Shown here in pieces: positions 18,701 through 27,355 of a stretch of 64,000 nucleotides of DNA (position 1 is its first letter; each line of letters opens with the position of its first letter). The stretch comes from an uncultured Cryomorphaceae bacterium. GTDB taxonomy: Bacteria; Bacteroidota; Bacteroidia; Flavobacteriales; Schleiferiaceae. The notes under the pieces were generated by a model that had not been told where the DNA came from, made no database searches, and worked only from the letters and a program-made list of their open reading frames with translations. Where the stretch lies: positions 1,194,068 through 1,258,067 of the forward strand of contig CAKZJV010000007.1 in assembly GCA_937120475.1 (NCBI GenBank), given 5' to 3'. The position numbers and the translations under genes are program-made.

Positions 18701-18821
18701 CCTGGGCATATTCCTCAGCATCGCCTTCCACACTGGTGGCAACGTATGTAAAAGATAATTGATAAAGACACGCTAAGGCGAAAATTATCGCAAACAATCG
18801 AATAACTCCTTTATTCTGCAT
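15720..18821 (-). CDS. secDF: Fused protein translocase subunit SecDF
   Basis: A 1033-residue fusion of SecD and SecF, the proton-driven motor that pulls exported proteins out of the SecYEG channel. The SecD half (about 1-690) has the first membrane helix, the large periplasmic part beginning with LGLDLRGGMNVILEV, and a six-helix bundle with GMAVDANVLIYERIREE. The SecF half (about 690-1033) carries NYGVDFVGGRSYQVRF and SLNDTVVVFDRIRE. Fused SecDF is usual in Bacteroidota. An insertion of acidic and Gly-rich sequence near residues 270-340 (DSDILDSLLGGGADSLETDS) is low-complexity. Strong -7 box upstream. Confidence 0.95.
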   Translation of the reverse strand: MQNKGVIRLFAIIFALACLYQLSFTYVATSVEGDAEEYAQGDLAKKQRYLDSVNSVTVYDLGFAEFTYAQVKEKEINLGLDLRGGMNVILEVSVKDILRELSNNPSNPVLVEALQKADQKATNTQETYLNTFFESFEEVKTEKKVNLKLSDPTLFGTKEMNDKLGFDADDQAVRDELTSLVNAAVENVYTVLRARIDQFGVVQPNIQRLDNSGRILVELPGVKDPDRVKKLLQATAELEFWNLYEGAEFLGFLNAANEKLKTIVDDPRAKDSLEVDAVGMEDELNIIAVDDQTDNIALNDTGIIGEEGTDSDILDSLLGGGADSLETDSLGADAFNPLFEVFAPNYDFQSGRPGNGPIVGFAAVKDTDKVNEYLSHPKVRALLSGNARYTKFLWTSKPTENDLLYLLAVQTDRNQEPALTGDVVTDARQDFNESNSAVVSMTMNAQGAKQWAKITREASSQEPKRSVAVVLDNYVYSYPTVDGEIPTGNTQIRGNFTVTEAQDLANILKAGALPAPARIIQADIVGPSLGQEAINAGLWSFAIALGIVMLYMIFYYSGAGISSDIALIVNMFFIFGVLASLGAVLTLPGIAGIVLTIGMAVDANVLIYERIREELYQGKGLKLAIKDGYNNAYSSIIDANVTTFLTGVILYAFGTGPIRGFATTLIIGILTSLFCAIFITRLIFEGRLDRKKAVAFSTNITKGAFRNFNIDFLSKRKMAYIFSGIIIAAGITSLVTRGLNYGVDFVGGRSYQVRFDQPVSSVDIQTSLGAYFVNEDGTTVYPEVKTIGDDNQVVITTKYKIAETGPEVEDEIKNKLFEGTQQFFSNPPTKENFFAEGDNADIGIVAERQVGPTIADDIKKSAVWAILFSLVVIFLYILIRFSKWQFSLGAVAAAFHDVLVVLSVFSLLYGFLPFSLEIDQAFIAAVLTVIGYSLNDTVVVFDRIREYLRIKSKRKSMNTVVNEALNSTLSRTVNTSLTTFFVLLVIFVFGGDVIRGFMFALLIGIVVGTYSSLFIATPLMLDTLKKTDRGEEE

Positions 18822-18859
18822 CAGTTCAGCAAGTTTACTGGGTTCAAAAAATAAGTCGG

Positions 18860-18867
18860 CAAATATA
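18860..18867 (-). promoter_or_regulatory. Promoter of secDF
   Basis: Minus-strand TATATTTG (TAnnTTTG) with a TTG about 20 bases upstream (18888-18890) matches the Bacteroidota two-element promoter. It lies 38 bases before the secDF ATG. Confidence 0.65.
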
Positions 18868-18933
18868 GAACTTCAACTAATAAATCGCAATGAACGTTTA
18901 CTTATTAAGTCTGGTACTTTCCGCTTTGGCTCT

Positions 18934-18941
18934 TATCTTTG
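18934..18941 (+). promoter_or_regulatory. Candidate promoter of FG-GAP gene
   Basis: TATCTTTG fits TAnnTTTG and lies 17 bases before the ATG at 18959. The two divergent boxes at 18860 and 18934 share the 137-base gap. The -33 element is not clear. Confidence 0.5.
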
Positions 18942-18958
18942 AATAACAATTGTAAAAT

Positions 18959-21682
18959 ATGCGCAATCTTACATTCCTATTATTTTTCATTGCTTTTGCT
19001 ACATTCAGCGTAAAAGCCCAACCTCAAAATGGTTTTTCATTTGATGAAATCACCAGTGTACCTGTTCTTCAGGGGGGCGACAGCTTAATAAATGCCTGGG
19101 CCGGAGGACTTAATTACCCTCACTTTGGTACCATCGACCTGGATGGTGACAATGTTGAAGACCTCCTGGTTTTTGAAAAAGCAGGGCAACGCATCATCCC
19201 TTTTCTCAACAAGGGCACCAGCAACGGGGCCACCAAGTACAAATATGCTCCGAAATATCGGTACAGCTTTCCGGAAGGAGAAAGTTTTTACTTGCTGGTT
19301 GATTATGATTGCGATGGTAAAAAAGATGTTTTTACCGGCAGGAATGGTGCGATGGTTGTTTTTCGCAATGTTTCTCCGTCTAATGGCTTACCACAATTTC
19401 AAAAGGCTCATTCCTCAACTTTCCTGGAAGGTATTTATCCCAGCTCGGGTAGCTCGGCTCCGGTTTCCATGGCATCGGTTGATATGCCCGCGTTAGTGGA
19501 TGTAGATAATGATGGTGACCTGGACATACTCGCTTTTTTGTTTGGCGAAAACAGTGTATCGTGGATAGAAAATACTCAAAATTGTGGCCTGCAGTACATC
19601 TATAAGGAAAGGTGTTGGGGGCACTTTTTAGAAGATGGACAAAACAGTTCCATCCACTTTGATGCTTGTACCCCTTCCGGTTATAAAACTAACCAGGGTG
19701 CGCACACCGGAAGTACCATTTTAGCCCTGGATTTGAATGCTGATGGTGTTAAGGAAGTTTTAATTGCAGATGTTTCCGACCCGTGGGCACGGGCACTTTT
19801 TAATAATGGTACTCCTGATAGTGCATACATGAATGCCCAGGACTCTACGTACCCGAGTTATGATGAACCCATTAATTTGCAGCAGTTTCCGGCATTTTTC
19901 TACGAAGATATTGATGGGGATGGAGTAAAGGACTTGATTACTACGCCTAACGAGCCCGATTTTGGAACCAGCTTTGTGAGTAGTGATAATATATGGGCCT
20001 ACCATAATCAGGGTGCTGATAATGCTCCTGACTTTGACCTTAGTAACAAAAACTTTTTGCGTGAAACGCAATTGGATGTTGGCCAGGGCTGCGTGCCCAG
20101 AATAGTGGATTTAAATGGCGATGGGCTGAACGACATTGTGTTGGCCAATGCTTTTTACCGCAGAAGTCTTAGCAGCCAGAAGGAAGCTTTTATTTACTTG
20201 CAGAATACCGGTAGTATTCAAAATCCTGAGTTTACGGTGGTGGATACTAATTTCGCCAATATTGCCTCTTATGGATTGGGGCCTGAACTGATACCGGCTT
20301 TCGGTGATCTGGATCAGGATAATGATATCGACATGATTGTAGGTGATGCCAACGGAGGTTTGCATTATTTCATTAACAACGGTACCTTACAAAACCCATC
20401 CTACTCGCTTCAAACTCCTTTAATTACCAGTTTAAACCGAAAAAATGCCGCTCCTTTTTTAATAGATGTTGACGAGGATGGTGATTTGGACCTGATTGTA
20501 GGAAAGGACAATGGAACCCTTTCTTATTTTACCAATCAATCGGCCACCAACCCTTCCTTTAACCTGGAAACCAATTTTTACGGTGGTGTGGATGTTTCCC
20601 TGCTCACCAACGGTTATAGCATTCCTTATTTATTCAGATACAATGGCTTTTTGAACCTGATGGTATCCAGTGAAAGTGGTGTGTTGCAATACGACAGTAT
20701 AGCCTCCGTGAGTAACCAGCCTTCCATGTACGAAAAACAGATTGGTACGGGAACCCTGGAAAGTGCGGATTCCGATGAAAGTCCATTTGGCACCAGCAAG
20801 GCCAGTGGCCGAAACCGCCTGTTACTGCTGGCGTCAGAATTGCGCAATGCGGGGTTAGTGGCCGGAAAGATCACCCACCTTTCCTTTAAAGTTACCAACA
20901 TTTCCAACTTCGTAAACAAGTTATCCATCTCTATGGCCAATGTAAACGTTAGCGATGTCACCAATTTTAACACTCCTTTGCAAGCCCTGGTGAATGACCT
21001 TAACTATTCGTTTAAACCCGGTTGGAACGAAATTAAAATGGGAACCAATTTTGAATGGGATGGCTACTCCAACGTAATGGTTGAAGTATGTTTCAGAGGA
21101 AATTTCACCTCCTCCTCTATTCCGGACATTAAAGTGGAAATGTCGGCCACCTCTCATTATTCCAATGGCTATGGAGATGTAACCAACTTCAATACTCTGC
21201 AAGCCAACGGTTGCCAAATGCCCTACCTGAACTCCATCAAAAAACGCCCGAACGTAAAAATAAGGCTCACACCCAGTTTCCCCAACACCTCTATTGTTAT
21301 GTCAGATGGTCACCGTAATGCAGCCGCTTTTGGTGACCTGGACCAGGATGGGTTTATCGATGCTTTATTGGGAAATTTTGCCGGAGGAGTAACTTACTAT
21401 AAAGGACGGCAGTACGTAATCAGCACACCGGAAGAAAGAACCATTAGCAGCGGGCTCCAGGTTTATCCAAACCCCGGACAAGGGCAATTTTCCATCTCTT
21501 CACCCAATACCGGTACGGCTACCTTAAGGATCTTTGACTTAACCGGTCGCCAGATCCGTGAAAGAGAAATTACCGGAGCCGAAAACCAGGTTGATCTGAG
21601 CCAGGAGCCTGACGGAATGTATATATTTCTCCTACAGGACGGAGACCGGGTGGAATCCAGGAAGGTGATACTACAACACTAG
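18959..21682 (+). CDS. FG-GAP/VCBS repeat protein with T9SS type A sorting domain
   Basis: A 907-residue secreted protein. Residues 1-20 are a signal peptide (AQPQ junction). At least eight calcium-binding FG-GAP/VCBS loops of the DxDxDGxxD kind are spread along the chain (for example DLDGDNVEDLLVF, DVDNDGDLDILAF, DIDGDGVKDLI, DVDEDGDLDLIVG, DLDQDGFIDALLG), suggesting a propeller of seven or more blades. Residues about 835-907 are a type A T9SS sorting domain (YPNPGQGQFSI ... RIFDLTGRQI ... GMYIFLLQ). Such proteins are exported by T9SS and attached to the cell surface. The substrate is unknown. It is monocistronic, divergent from secDF. Confidence 0.9.
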   Translation: MRNLTFLLFFIAFATFSVKAQPQNGFSFDEITSVPVLQGGDSLINAWAGGLNYPHFGTIDLDGDNVEDLLVFEKAGQRIIPFLNKGTSNGATKYKYAPKYRYSFPEGESFYLLVDYDCDGKKDVFTGRNGAMVVFRNVSPSNGLPQFQKAHSSTFLEGIYPSSGSSAPVSMASVDMPALVDVDNDGDLDILAFLFGENSVSWIENTQNCGLQYIYKERCWGHFLEDGQNSSIHFDACTPSGYKTNQGAHTGSTILALDLNADGVKEVLIADVSDPWARALFNNGTPDSAYMNAQDSTYPSYDEPINLQQFPAFFYEDIDGDGVKDLITTPNEPDFGTSFVSSDNIWAYHNQGADNAPDFDLSNKNFLRETQLDVGQGCVPRIVDLNGDGLNDIVLANAFYRRSLSSQKEAFIYLQNTGSIQNPEFTVVDTNFANIASYGLGPELIPAFGDLDQDNDIDMIVGDANGGLHYFINNGTLQNPSYSLQTPLITSLNRKNAAPFLIDVDEDGDLDLIVGKDNGTLSYFTNQSATNPSFNLETNFYGGVDVSLLTNGYSIPYLFRYNGFLNLMVSSESGVLQYDSIASVSNQPSMYEKQIGTGTLESADSDESPFGTSKASGRNRLLLLASELRNAGLVAGKITHLSFKVTNISNFVNKLSISMANVNVSDVTNFNTPLQALVNDLNYSFKPGWNEIKMGTNFEWDGYSNVMVEVCFRGNFTSSSIPDIKVEMSATSHYSNGYGDVTNFNTLQANGCQMPYLNSIKKRPNVKIRLTPSFPNTSIVMSDGHRNAAAFGDLDQDGFIDALLGNFAGGVTYYKGRQYVISTPEERTISSGLQVYPNPGQGQFSISSPNTGTATLRIFDLTGRQIREREITGAENQVDLSQEPDGMYIFLLQDGDRVESRKVILQH

Positions 21683-21689
21683 CATGGTT

Positions 21690-21714
21690 TCCGGGTTTAT
21701 CCCGGGTGTTTTTC
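21690..21714 (+). terminator. Terminator of FG-GAP gene
   Basis: CCGGG TTTAT CCCGG hairpin followed by a T run (TGTTTTTC). It overlaps the last codons of the convergent gene at 21697. Confidence 0.6.
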
Positions 21715-22458
21715 GTACAGAAACCTCCAGTAACGCTTAGGAACGTGACGCAAATGTAGCTTTGGGTTTTTACGAGCCTTTATATTGGTGCTCTCAAAAT
21801 AATTCTGCCAAAGTTTTTGATACCCCTTCTCCTCGGCATGAAGAAACTCATCGGAAAGCTTTTCAAGTGAGCCGTTCATGGAAAAATCCATTTCTACGAA
21901 CTCGGTTCGTTCCAGATCGTAATAAAGGCCATAATTTCTTTTAATGTCGTATATCACCCATTTTTGATCGGCATAGCGCTTTTCAAAATGCCTTCCTATA
22001 AGCGGCATTACATTGAAATCGGGTTGAATAGGTGCCAGCCAAAGATCGTCCGCGGTTCTCTGGAAACGCACAAACGCGTGCATCCGGTGAACTTCTCGGT
22101 TTATCTTCTTTTCAATGCGTTCACTTAGCCTTACGTCCGGGTTTCTGAAATCGGCTAAAGCCCGGTTGATGTCCTGCAATTGTAACCGGATCAACCGGTA
22201 GATGAGCATTTCACGGCCTGCTTCTTCCGAAAGAAATATCTTGAATAACCTATTCAGGAACCGGGGAGAGGTTTTCCGAAGCTTTTGCTGTACCCGCTCT
22301 GCATGACCGTCAATTAAAGGGACTTCTTCCCCTATTGAAAATAATGATACCGAAGAGCTCATCTTTACGTGAATAGCATCGGGGGATTGATTCTCATTGA
22401 AAACCTGGAAATACACGCAGAGCAGGCCTTCCCAACTTCCATTATATAGAAAGGTCAT
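21697..22458 (-). CDS. TIGR03915 family putative DNA repair protein
   Basis: A 253-residue protein of the TIGR03915 family (DUF4130), which is nearly always encoded beside a radical SAM partner and is predicted, not shown, to act in DNA repair or modification. Family marks are YNGSWEGLLCVYF at the start, RNYGLYYDLERTEFVEM near residue 185-200 and the C-terminal WQNYFESTNIKARKNPKLHLRHVPKRYWRFL. Residues 60-120 are helical. Its start overlaps the end of the radical SAM gene by 4 bases, which supports coupled translation. It resembles the C-terminal part of bifunctional DNA glycosylase-type proteins in some species; I cannot verify that here. Confidence 0.85.
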   Translation of the reverse strand: MTFLYNGSWEGLLCVYFQVFNENQSPDAIHVKMSSSVSLFSIGEEVPLIDGHAERVQQKLRKTSPRFLNRLFKIFLSEEAGREMLIYRLIRLQLQDINRALADFRNPDVRLSERIEKKINREVHRMHAFVRFQRTADDLWLAPIQPDFNVMPLIGRHFEKRYADQKWVIYDIKRNYGLYYDLERTEFVEMDFSMNGSLEKLSDEFLHAEEKGYQKLWQNYFESTNIKARKNPKLHLRHVPKRYWRFLYEKHPG

Positions 22459-23699
22459 GCGTTGAATAAAGAGGTTTGACCAAAGTTTTGGTGAGTCGAG
22501 GAAATCAGGTGGGTTTTAAGAACCTCAGGTTTCCAGTCATGGAGCTTCAGGCTGCCATTAAACCCGCATATAAAGTATCTGGCCCGGTTAAAGGCCAGCC
22601 CCATCTTTTTTAAGTGCTCCTCTCTCAGTTTTCCGAACTTCCGGCTCGTTATAATCATTCTTGCCGATTTCACCCCGATACCGGGTACTCTCAGGATCAT
22701 TTCATAGGGAGCTTTTTGAATATCCACCGGGAAAAGCCACGGGTTTCTTAAAGCCCAGCACACCTTTGGGTCTAACCGCAAATCAAGGTTGGGTTCACTT
22801 TCATCGGTCAGTTCTTCAGCCTGGAAACCATAAAAACGCATCAGCCAATCCGCCTGGTATAAACGGTTTTCCCGCAGCAGGGGTGGGCTTTTCAAAGCCG
22901 GTAAACGGTTATCGTCACTAACCGGAATATATCCCGAGTAATAAACTCTCTTCAGTTCTTGATCCTGGTACAGTGATTCGGAAAGACTGAGAATATGGCG
23001 ATCGGTCTCGGGCGTGGCTCCTACCACCAATTGGGTACTTTGCCCGGCCGGAGCAAAAAGACGGCCTTTGTTTTTTCCCTTCTTTTCCCCTTGGTAACCG
23101 GTAATTTGCTCCTGTAAATAGTTCATCGGGTCATAAACCTCTTTATAGTTTTTTTCGGGCGCAATCTTCTTAAGGTTTTTCTCAGAAGGGATCTCCAGGT
23201 TTACACTCAGGCGATCAGCGTAGAGGCCAGCCTCGTGCACCAGTTCATCACTGGCACCGGGAATAGTTTTCAGATGTATGTAACCATTGAATTTATGGAG
23301 GGTACGCAGGTCCCTGGCGATACGCACCAGCCGCTCCATGGTATAATCGGCATTCTTAAATATGCCCGAACTAAGGAATAAGCCCTCTATGTAATTTCTT
23401 CGGTAAAAATTGATAGAAAGCTCAACCACCTCCTGAACCGTAAAAGCGGCACGCTTTACATCATTGCTCGATCGGCTAACACAGTAAGCACAGTCATAAA
23501 TGCAAAAGTTGGTCAACAAGATTTTCAACAGAGACACACAGCGACCATCCTCGGTATAGGAATGACAAATACCCATTCCTTCTGCATTACCCAAACCTCC
23601 ATTCTTATTTTTCCGTTTACTACCACTGGATGAACAGGATACATCATACTTGGCTGCATCCGCCAATATCTTCAGTTTTTCCAAGGTCTTTGCATTCAT
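22455..23699 (-). CDS. Putative DNA modification/repair radical SAM protein (TIGR03916)
   Basis: A 414-residue radical SAM protein. The iron-sulfur motif CxxxCxxC is CIYDCAYC at about residues 67-74. Conserved family stretches include an N-terminal SCSSSGSKRKNKNGG, GMGICHSYTEDGRCVSLLK, GLFLSSGI and ERLVRIARDLRTLHKFNGYIHLKTIPGA. Near residue 340 there is a helix-hairpin-helix (RVPGIGVKSARMI), the element that contacts DNA in repair enzymes. It forms the first gene of a two-gene operon with TIGR03915. A 24-bp palindrome lies immediately upstream and may be the operator. The reaction catalysed is unknown. Confidence 0.88.
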   Translation of the reverse strand: MNAKTLEKLKILADAAKYDVSCSSSGSKRKNKNGGLGNAEGMGICHSYTEDGRCVSLLKILLTNFCIYDCAYCVSRSSNDVKRAAFTVQEVVELSINFYRRNYIEGLFLSSGIFKNADYTMERLVRIARDLRTLHKFNGYIHLKTIPGASDELVHEAGLYADRLSVNLEIPSEKNLKKIAPEKNYKEVYDPMNYLQEQITGYQGEKKGKNKGRLFAPAGQSTQLVVGATPETDRHILSLSESLYQDQELKRVYYSGYIPVSDDNRLPALKSPPLLRENRLYQADWLMRFYGFQAEELTDESEPNLDLRLDPKVCWALRNPWLFPVDIQKAPYEMILRVPGIGVKSARMIITSRKFGKLREEHLKKMGLAFNRARYFICGFNGSLKLHDWKPEVLKTHLISSTHQNFGQTSLFNA

Positions 23700-24131
23700 T
23701 AGCCATTTATTTTAGAATGCTAAAATAAAAAGAATAATGCTTTTAAAAAGCCTATTTTCACTCTCCTTCTCCACCGGGATTTCCAACGGAAAACATCGAA
23801 AAACATAGGAAAAGCAGGGCTTTTGGAGTCCCTTAGTTTTGTCGTGTGATTTGAATTCAAGTCCATTTTAAGGAGCAAATTTCCAGGCTTTTGTGCACAA
23901 AGGTCATCCTCACTCCCGGGAATCCAGAGGAATAATGAAGTTGCTCCAAAGGTGTAAAAGCCGGGTGTTCGTGGTCAGCTTTTGAGGAAGAAGCGGTTCA
24001 TCAACACCCTGCATTACTCCTCCCTTCCTCAAAGCGACATTCTCCAGCTACCTGGCCCCAGGATAATCATTTCTGATGGGCAGGAACCGGGTATGTCTTC
24101 ACTGAAATCGAAACTATCAAATCCAAGATTT
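23700..24131. other. Intergenic region with palindromic operator
   Basis: About 430 bases. Near the radical SAM gene it holds the palindrome 23706-23729 and the short inverted repeat GCTTTT/AAAAGC (23739-23751). The rest (about 23760-24131) precedes the lipoprotein gene; a longer open frame begins at 23982 but its first 50 codons look non-coding. I see no RNA gene here. Confidence 0.5.
23706..23729. promoter_or_regulatory. Perfect 10-bp-arm palindrome upstream of radical SAM gene
   Basis: TTTATTTTAG and CTAAAATAAA are exact reverse complements separated by AATG. It lies 6 bases ahead of the start codon at 23699, so protein binding would block both transcription and, if transcribed, form a hairpin at the start codon. 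Plausible operator for a repressor of the repair pair. Confidence 0.6.
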
Positions 24132-24509
24132 ATGACATCTCATTTTTTAAAACTGTGTTTTTTCGCTTTTGCCTTGAGTATAGGTTTTTCCAGTTGCCAA
24201 AAACAAGACCGATTGCTCCTTAATGAGCCCGGCCTGGAAAAGAAAGGCGGAGACAATGACGAACCTATCATTTTAGGGATAGTGATGACCGAACAGCAAA
24301 GCCCAGCCTACCCTGCCTTATTGAAGGTATGGGAGCAAGGTGGTACAAGCCTGGTTGATCAGGTAAATACCGATGAGGGTGGTAATTACTGTACTCAGGC
24401 ATTGGAAGAGGGCAATTATTACATTGAGGTTTATGTGGATGACGCCCTGGCTTTTACGAGCCCGGTGCTTCAGGTAAACGAAAGGGTGGAATACGATATC
24501 GACCTTTAA
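24132..24509 (+). CDS. Small lipoprotein, carboxypeptidase-regulatory-like fold
   Basis: The likely start is the internal ATG at 24132, which gives a clean lipoprotein signal peptide: a hydrophobic segment and lipobox SIGFSSC with Cys at residue 22. The longer frame (from 23982) has a charged, unstructured N-terminus. The mature 104 residues form beta strands resembling a CarboxypepD_reg or Cna-B fold (IILGIVMTEQQSPAYPALLKVW, GNYCTQALEEGNYYIEVYVDD). Probably a small surface or periplasmic lipoprotein. It is bounded by a terminator shared with the convergent histidine kinase gene. Function unknown. Confidence 0.6.
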   Translation: MTSHFLKLCFFAFALSIGFSSCQKQDRLLLNEPGLEKKGGDNDEPIILGIVMTEQQSPAYPALLKVWEQGGTSLVDQVNTDEGGNYCTQALEEGNYYIEVYVDDALAFTSPVLQVNERVEYDIDL

Positions 24510-24520
24510 TTTTATTTTTA

Positions 24521-24546
24521 AACAGCCTCACTACGGTGAGGCTGTT
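24521..24546. terminator. Bidirectional terminator
   Basis: AACAGCCTCAC TACG GTGAGGCTGTT: an 11-bp perfect stem with a 4-base loop. The stop codon of the minus-strand histidine kinase falls in the loop. It separates two convergent genes. Confidence 0.8.
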
Positions 24547-26471
24547 CTTAACTTCATCCTTACCCGGGCAACGGTTTCATCATTTTCAGATGTAATCTTA
24601 AAGTCACCGCCCAATTGCCTGGCAAAAACCCTGACCATTTTTAAACCATAGGAGTCTGCTCGGGTCCCACCATCCTCAAAAGTGCCGCTATTCCGTATTT
24701 CAAGCAGGTAGTCCTTTCTATCGTGCGATTGTAATTCAACACTAAGTTCTGCCTCATCCTTACCGGAAAAACCATATTTAAAACTATTGGTCACCAACTC
24801 GTTTACAATAAGGGCCAATGGCGTGGCCTGATCAGCTTCCAACTGCAAAGGGGTAATATTGAGGGTAACGGATACCGATTGGTGCTCCGGCTCAAAGCTG
24901 GACTTGATAGCATAGATCAAATTTTCAAGATAACTCTCCAACAGTACCCGATTGCTTAAACCTGACAGGGAGTTATGGATCATAAGCATAGCGTTTACCC
25001 GCCCTTCACTCTCCTGAACTATAGCTCTTGCTCCAGGGTCATTAATTCTTCTTGATTGAAAATCGTAAAGATTGGCCAGGGTTTGTAAAAAGTTTTTGGT
25101 GCGGTGCTGAATTTCACGACTTCTTTCTTTTTGCCATTTTGCATTGCGATAAACAAGAGCGATAACCACAACGGCCCCCAGGAGAATAAGGCCAAGAATA
25201 ATAGCGGTAAGACGTTTTTCCGATCGTGCCTGTTCCAGCATCAGGCTTTTTATTTTCGTTTCTTCCGATAAACGCTGCTTTTCCCGTTCAATATCCCGCA
25301 GCCTTAACGAAATCTTCATAGACTGAAATATTTTCTCCTGACTTTCCTTAAAAAGTTGCTCTTTTATTAAAGCTATGCTATCGGACATTACCAGGGCCTT
25401 TTGAAACTCACCGGTTTCAGCCCATAAGCGTTTTTGCCATTGGTAATTGCTCAGTAATATTTCCCGGTAGCCTTTTTCCCGGGCTATTTTAAAACCCTTT
25501 TCTAAAAAAGTGAAAGCTTTATCTTCCCGACCCAGGGCAAGGTACAAGCCTCCAAGCTCGGTTAGCGTAAGTGCAACCCCATTTTGATCCCCTATTTCAT
25601 TTCGAATTTTAAGGCTTTGATTAAAATATTCAAGGGCCTTCTCATATTGCTTCAAGTTAAAGTAGGTCTCACCAATATTATCGAGCGTTGAACCGATAAA
25701 CAGAGGATTCTCAGAGCCCAGGGCTTTTTGATAATAGTTTAAGGCCTTTTCATGGTAACCGGATTTACGATAGGTATTACCCAAATCATTATAGGATGCG
25801 TATAATCCCTCACGATCGTTTAGTTTGTTTTTAAGTGCAATAGCTCGCTTATGGTACGAAATGGATGGAGAATATTCTTCTCGCTCCCGGTAAATGTTGC
25901 CTAAAAGCTGGAATATTTTGGCCTCAACCTTTTCGCCCTCTTCCAACTGCTCAAAACTATTCAAGGCGGAGTCCAGGTTGAGAATAGCCTCGGCAAACAG
26001 GGCGTTCTTTTTGTACAGCAAGCCTAAATTATAATAGGCTTGCCCTACCACCTCGTCATCCTTTAAGCTCTTAAAGGTTTGAAGGGCTTTTTGCGTCATG
26101 GCAATACCCTCGGCATATTCTCCTCTTGAAGTATAAACCGAGCCCTGGTTGAAATGAGCCATACCTTCCAGGCGAAGATCGGACTGGTTCCGTGCACTTT
26201 CCGCAGCCGCCTGATAATAGTACAAGGCGGAATCGAGATACTTCAGGTGAAAGAAAACTTTGCCGATATTAAGATAGTGCCGGCCGGTATTTTCATCGGG
26301 GCAAGCCCGGTAAAAAGCCAATGCCCTTTTATACTCACCCAACTTAATAAGGCTATCACCCGAGCCAGGATGGTTGCAAGTGAAAGCACTGACTTTTAGT
26401 GGTAGGGCAACTATCAAGAGGGACAAAAAACCGGTAAAAAAGTAAAACCTCAGTTGTACGCTCAAAACCAT
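24531..26471 (-). CDS. TPR sensor histidine kinase (HisKA_2 type)
   Basis: A 646-residue sensor kinase. An N-terminal signal anchor (about 7-29) precedes eight or nine TPR repeats (about 40-370), a coiled linker, a single membrane segment at 421-441, and a short cytoplasmic kinase. His456 in REIQHRTKNFLQ is the phosphorylation site of the HisKA_2 family, followed by the ATP-binding N box (ELVTNSFKYGF) at about 557-567 and DSYGLKMV. TPRs face the periplasm and would read protein partners. It is divergent from the LytTR response regulator at 26552, only 80 bases apart, which is very probably its partner. Confidence 0.9.
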   Translation of the reverse strand: MVLSVQLRFYFFTGFLSLLIVALPLKVSAFTCNHPGSGDSLIKLGEYKRALAFYRACPDENTGRHYLNIGKVFFHLKYLDSALYYYQAAAESARNQSDLRLEGMAHFNQGSVYTSRGEYAEGIAMTQKALQTFKSLKDDEVVGQAYYNLGLLYKKNALFAEAILNLDSALNSFEQLEEGEKVEAKIFQLLGNIYREREEYSPSISYHKRAIALKNKLNDREGLYASYNDLGNTYRKSGYHEKALNYYQKALGSENPLFIGSTLDNIGETYFNLKQYEKALEYFNQSLKIRNEIGDQNGVALTLTELGGLYLALGREDKAFTFLEKGFKIAREKGYREILLSNYQWQKRLWAETGEFQKALVMSDSIALIKEQLFKESQEKIFQSMKISLRLRDIEREKQRLSEETKIKSLMLEQARSEKRLTAIILGLILLGAVVVIALVYRNAKWQKERSREIQHRTKNFLQTLANLYDFQSRRINDPGARAIVQESEGRVNAMLMIHNSLSGLSNRVLLESYLENLIYAIKSSFEPEHQSVSVTLNITPLQLEADQATPLALIVNELVTNSFKYGFSGKDEAELSVELQSHDRKDYLLEIRNSGTFEDGGTRADSYGLKMVRVFARQLGGDFKITSENDETVARVRMKLRTASP

Positions 26472-26520
26472 ACTGGCTTAGTAATCCGGCCAATTTAGCC
26501 AATGTATCTGGTATTACGGT

Positions 26521-26528
26521 TATATTTG
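26521..26528 (+). promoter_or_regulatory. Promoter of LytTR regulator gene
   Basis: TATATTTG lies 23 bases before the ATG at 26552 and fits TAnnTTTG. It sits in the 80-base divergent gap between the kinase and regulator. The -33 element is weak. Confidence 0.5.
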
Positions 26529-26551
26529 AATACCAGCAAGGGAAGAGCTTC

Positions 26552-27274
26552 ATGAAGAGGATTTTGATAGTTGAAGATGATTTTTTAACGGCCGAGAATA
26601 TTTCAGAAGACCTGGAATCAAGGGGTTACCAAACCAATGTAGCCCATTCTCCAAACGAAGCGCAAAGCTCGATCAAAAATAAAATCCCCGATCTCATTCT
26701 TATGGATATTCACCTCAACGACTCAATGGATGGGGTGGAACTAGCGCAAAAGATCAATGAGCATAACAACATTCCTGTTATATATCTTACTGATGATCAG
26801 GACGACCGCCTGTTTGAAAAGATCAGGAGGCAACATACCTCTCATTTTTTGAACAAGCCTTTTCGCGCTGCGCTCCTGGCCCATACTATCGACCTGGTTT
26901 TGGGCGGTGAAAACCCAGAGACTTCGAACAATCCCGATTTCCTATTCGTAAAGGTAAAAACCTCGGACGGCCGTAAACAAAGGGTACTATGCCGGGATAT
27001 TTGCTACATCCGGGCCGACCGTTCGTATTGCAAGCTTTACGTTTTACAGGACGGTAAGGACACCGTAAAAATGCTTCACCTGAGTAACAATATGGCCCAG
27101 ATTTTCAAACACCTTCCATCCAACGACTTCCTTCAGGTTCATCGTTCCTTTGTGGTTAACATTGGGCATATAAAGGAATTTGATGCCAAAGACCTTTATT
27201 TACCAGGTGGTACTTCCATTCCCTTGGGAGAAAGCTATAAGGCTGAATTTTTGCAACGAATTCGGCAGGTTTAG
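26552..27274 (+). CDS. LytTR family response regulator
   Basis: A 240-residue response regulator. The receiver domain (1-120) has the acidic pocket (VEDDF near 8-12), phospho-acceptor Asp52 in ILMDIHL, and the conserved Thr/Lys region (YLTDD; LNKPF near 109). Residues about 140-240 are a LytTR DNA-binding domain (CYIRADRSYCKLYVL, DFLQVHRSFVVNIGHI). LytTR regulators bind direct repeats upstream of targets. It is divergent from the TPR histidine kinase and is followed 81 bases later by the three-module orphan protein, which could be in the same transcription unit. Confidence 0.92.
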   Translation: MKRILIVEDDFLTAENISEDLESRGYQTNVAHSPNEAQSSIKNKIPDLILMDIHLNDSMDGVELAQKINEHNNIPVIYLTDDQDDRLFEKIRRQHTSHFLNKPFRAALLAHTIDLVLGGENPETSNNPDFLFVKVKTSDGRKQRVLCRDICYIRADRSYCKLYVLQDGKDTVKMLHLSNNMAQIFKHLPSNDFLQVHRSFVVNIGHIKEFDAKDLYLPGGTSIPLGESYKAEFLQRIRQV

Positions 27275-27355
27275 GAAACATTTTTGGCGTTTTGGGAAAG
27301 TTAAACCCTTAAGTCATTTTAAATCCGGCTTATTTGGCTAAAACGTTTAAGCCGT

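Noticed and set aside
18996-20365. Several minus-strand and other-frame ORFs inside the FG-GAP gene
   Set aside because: The plus-strand frame has repeated calcium-loop motifs, a signal peptide and a T9SS domain; the others are shadows.
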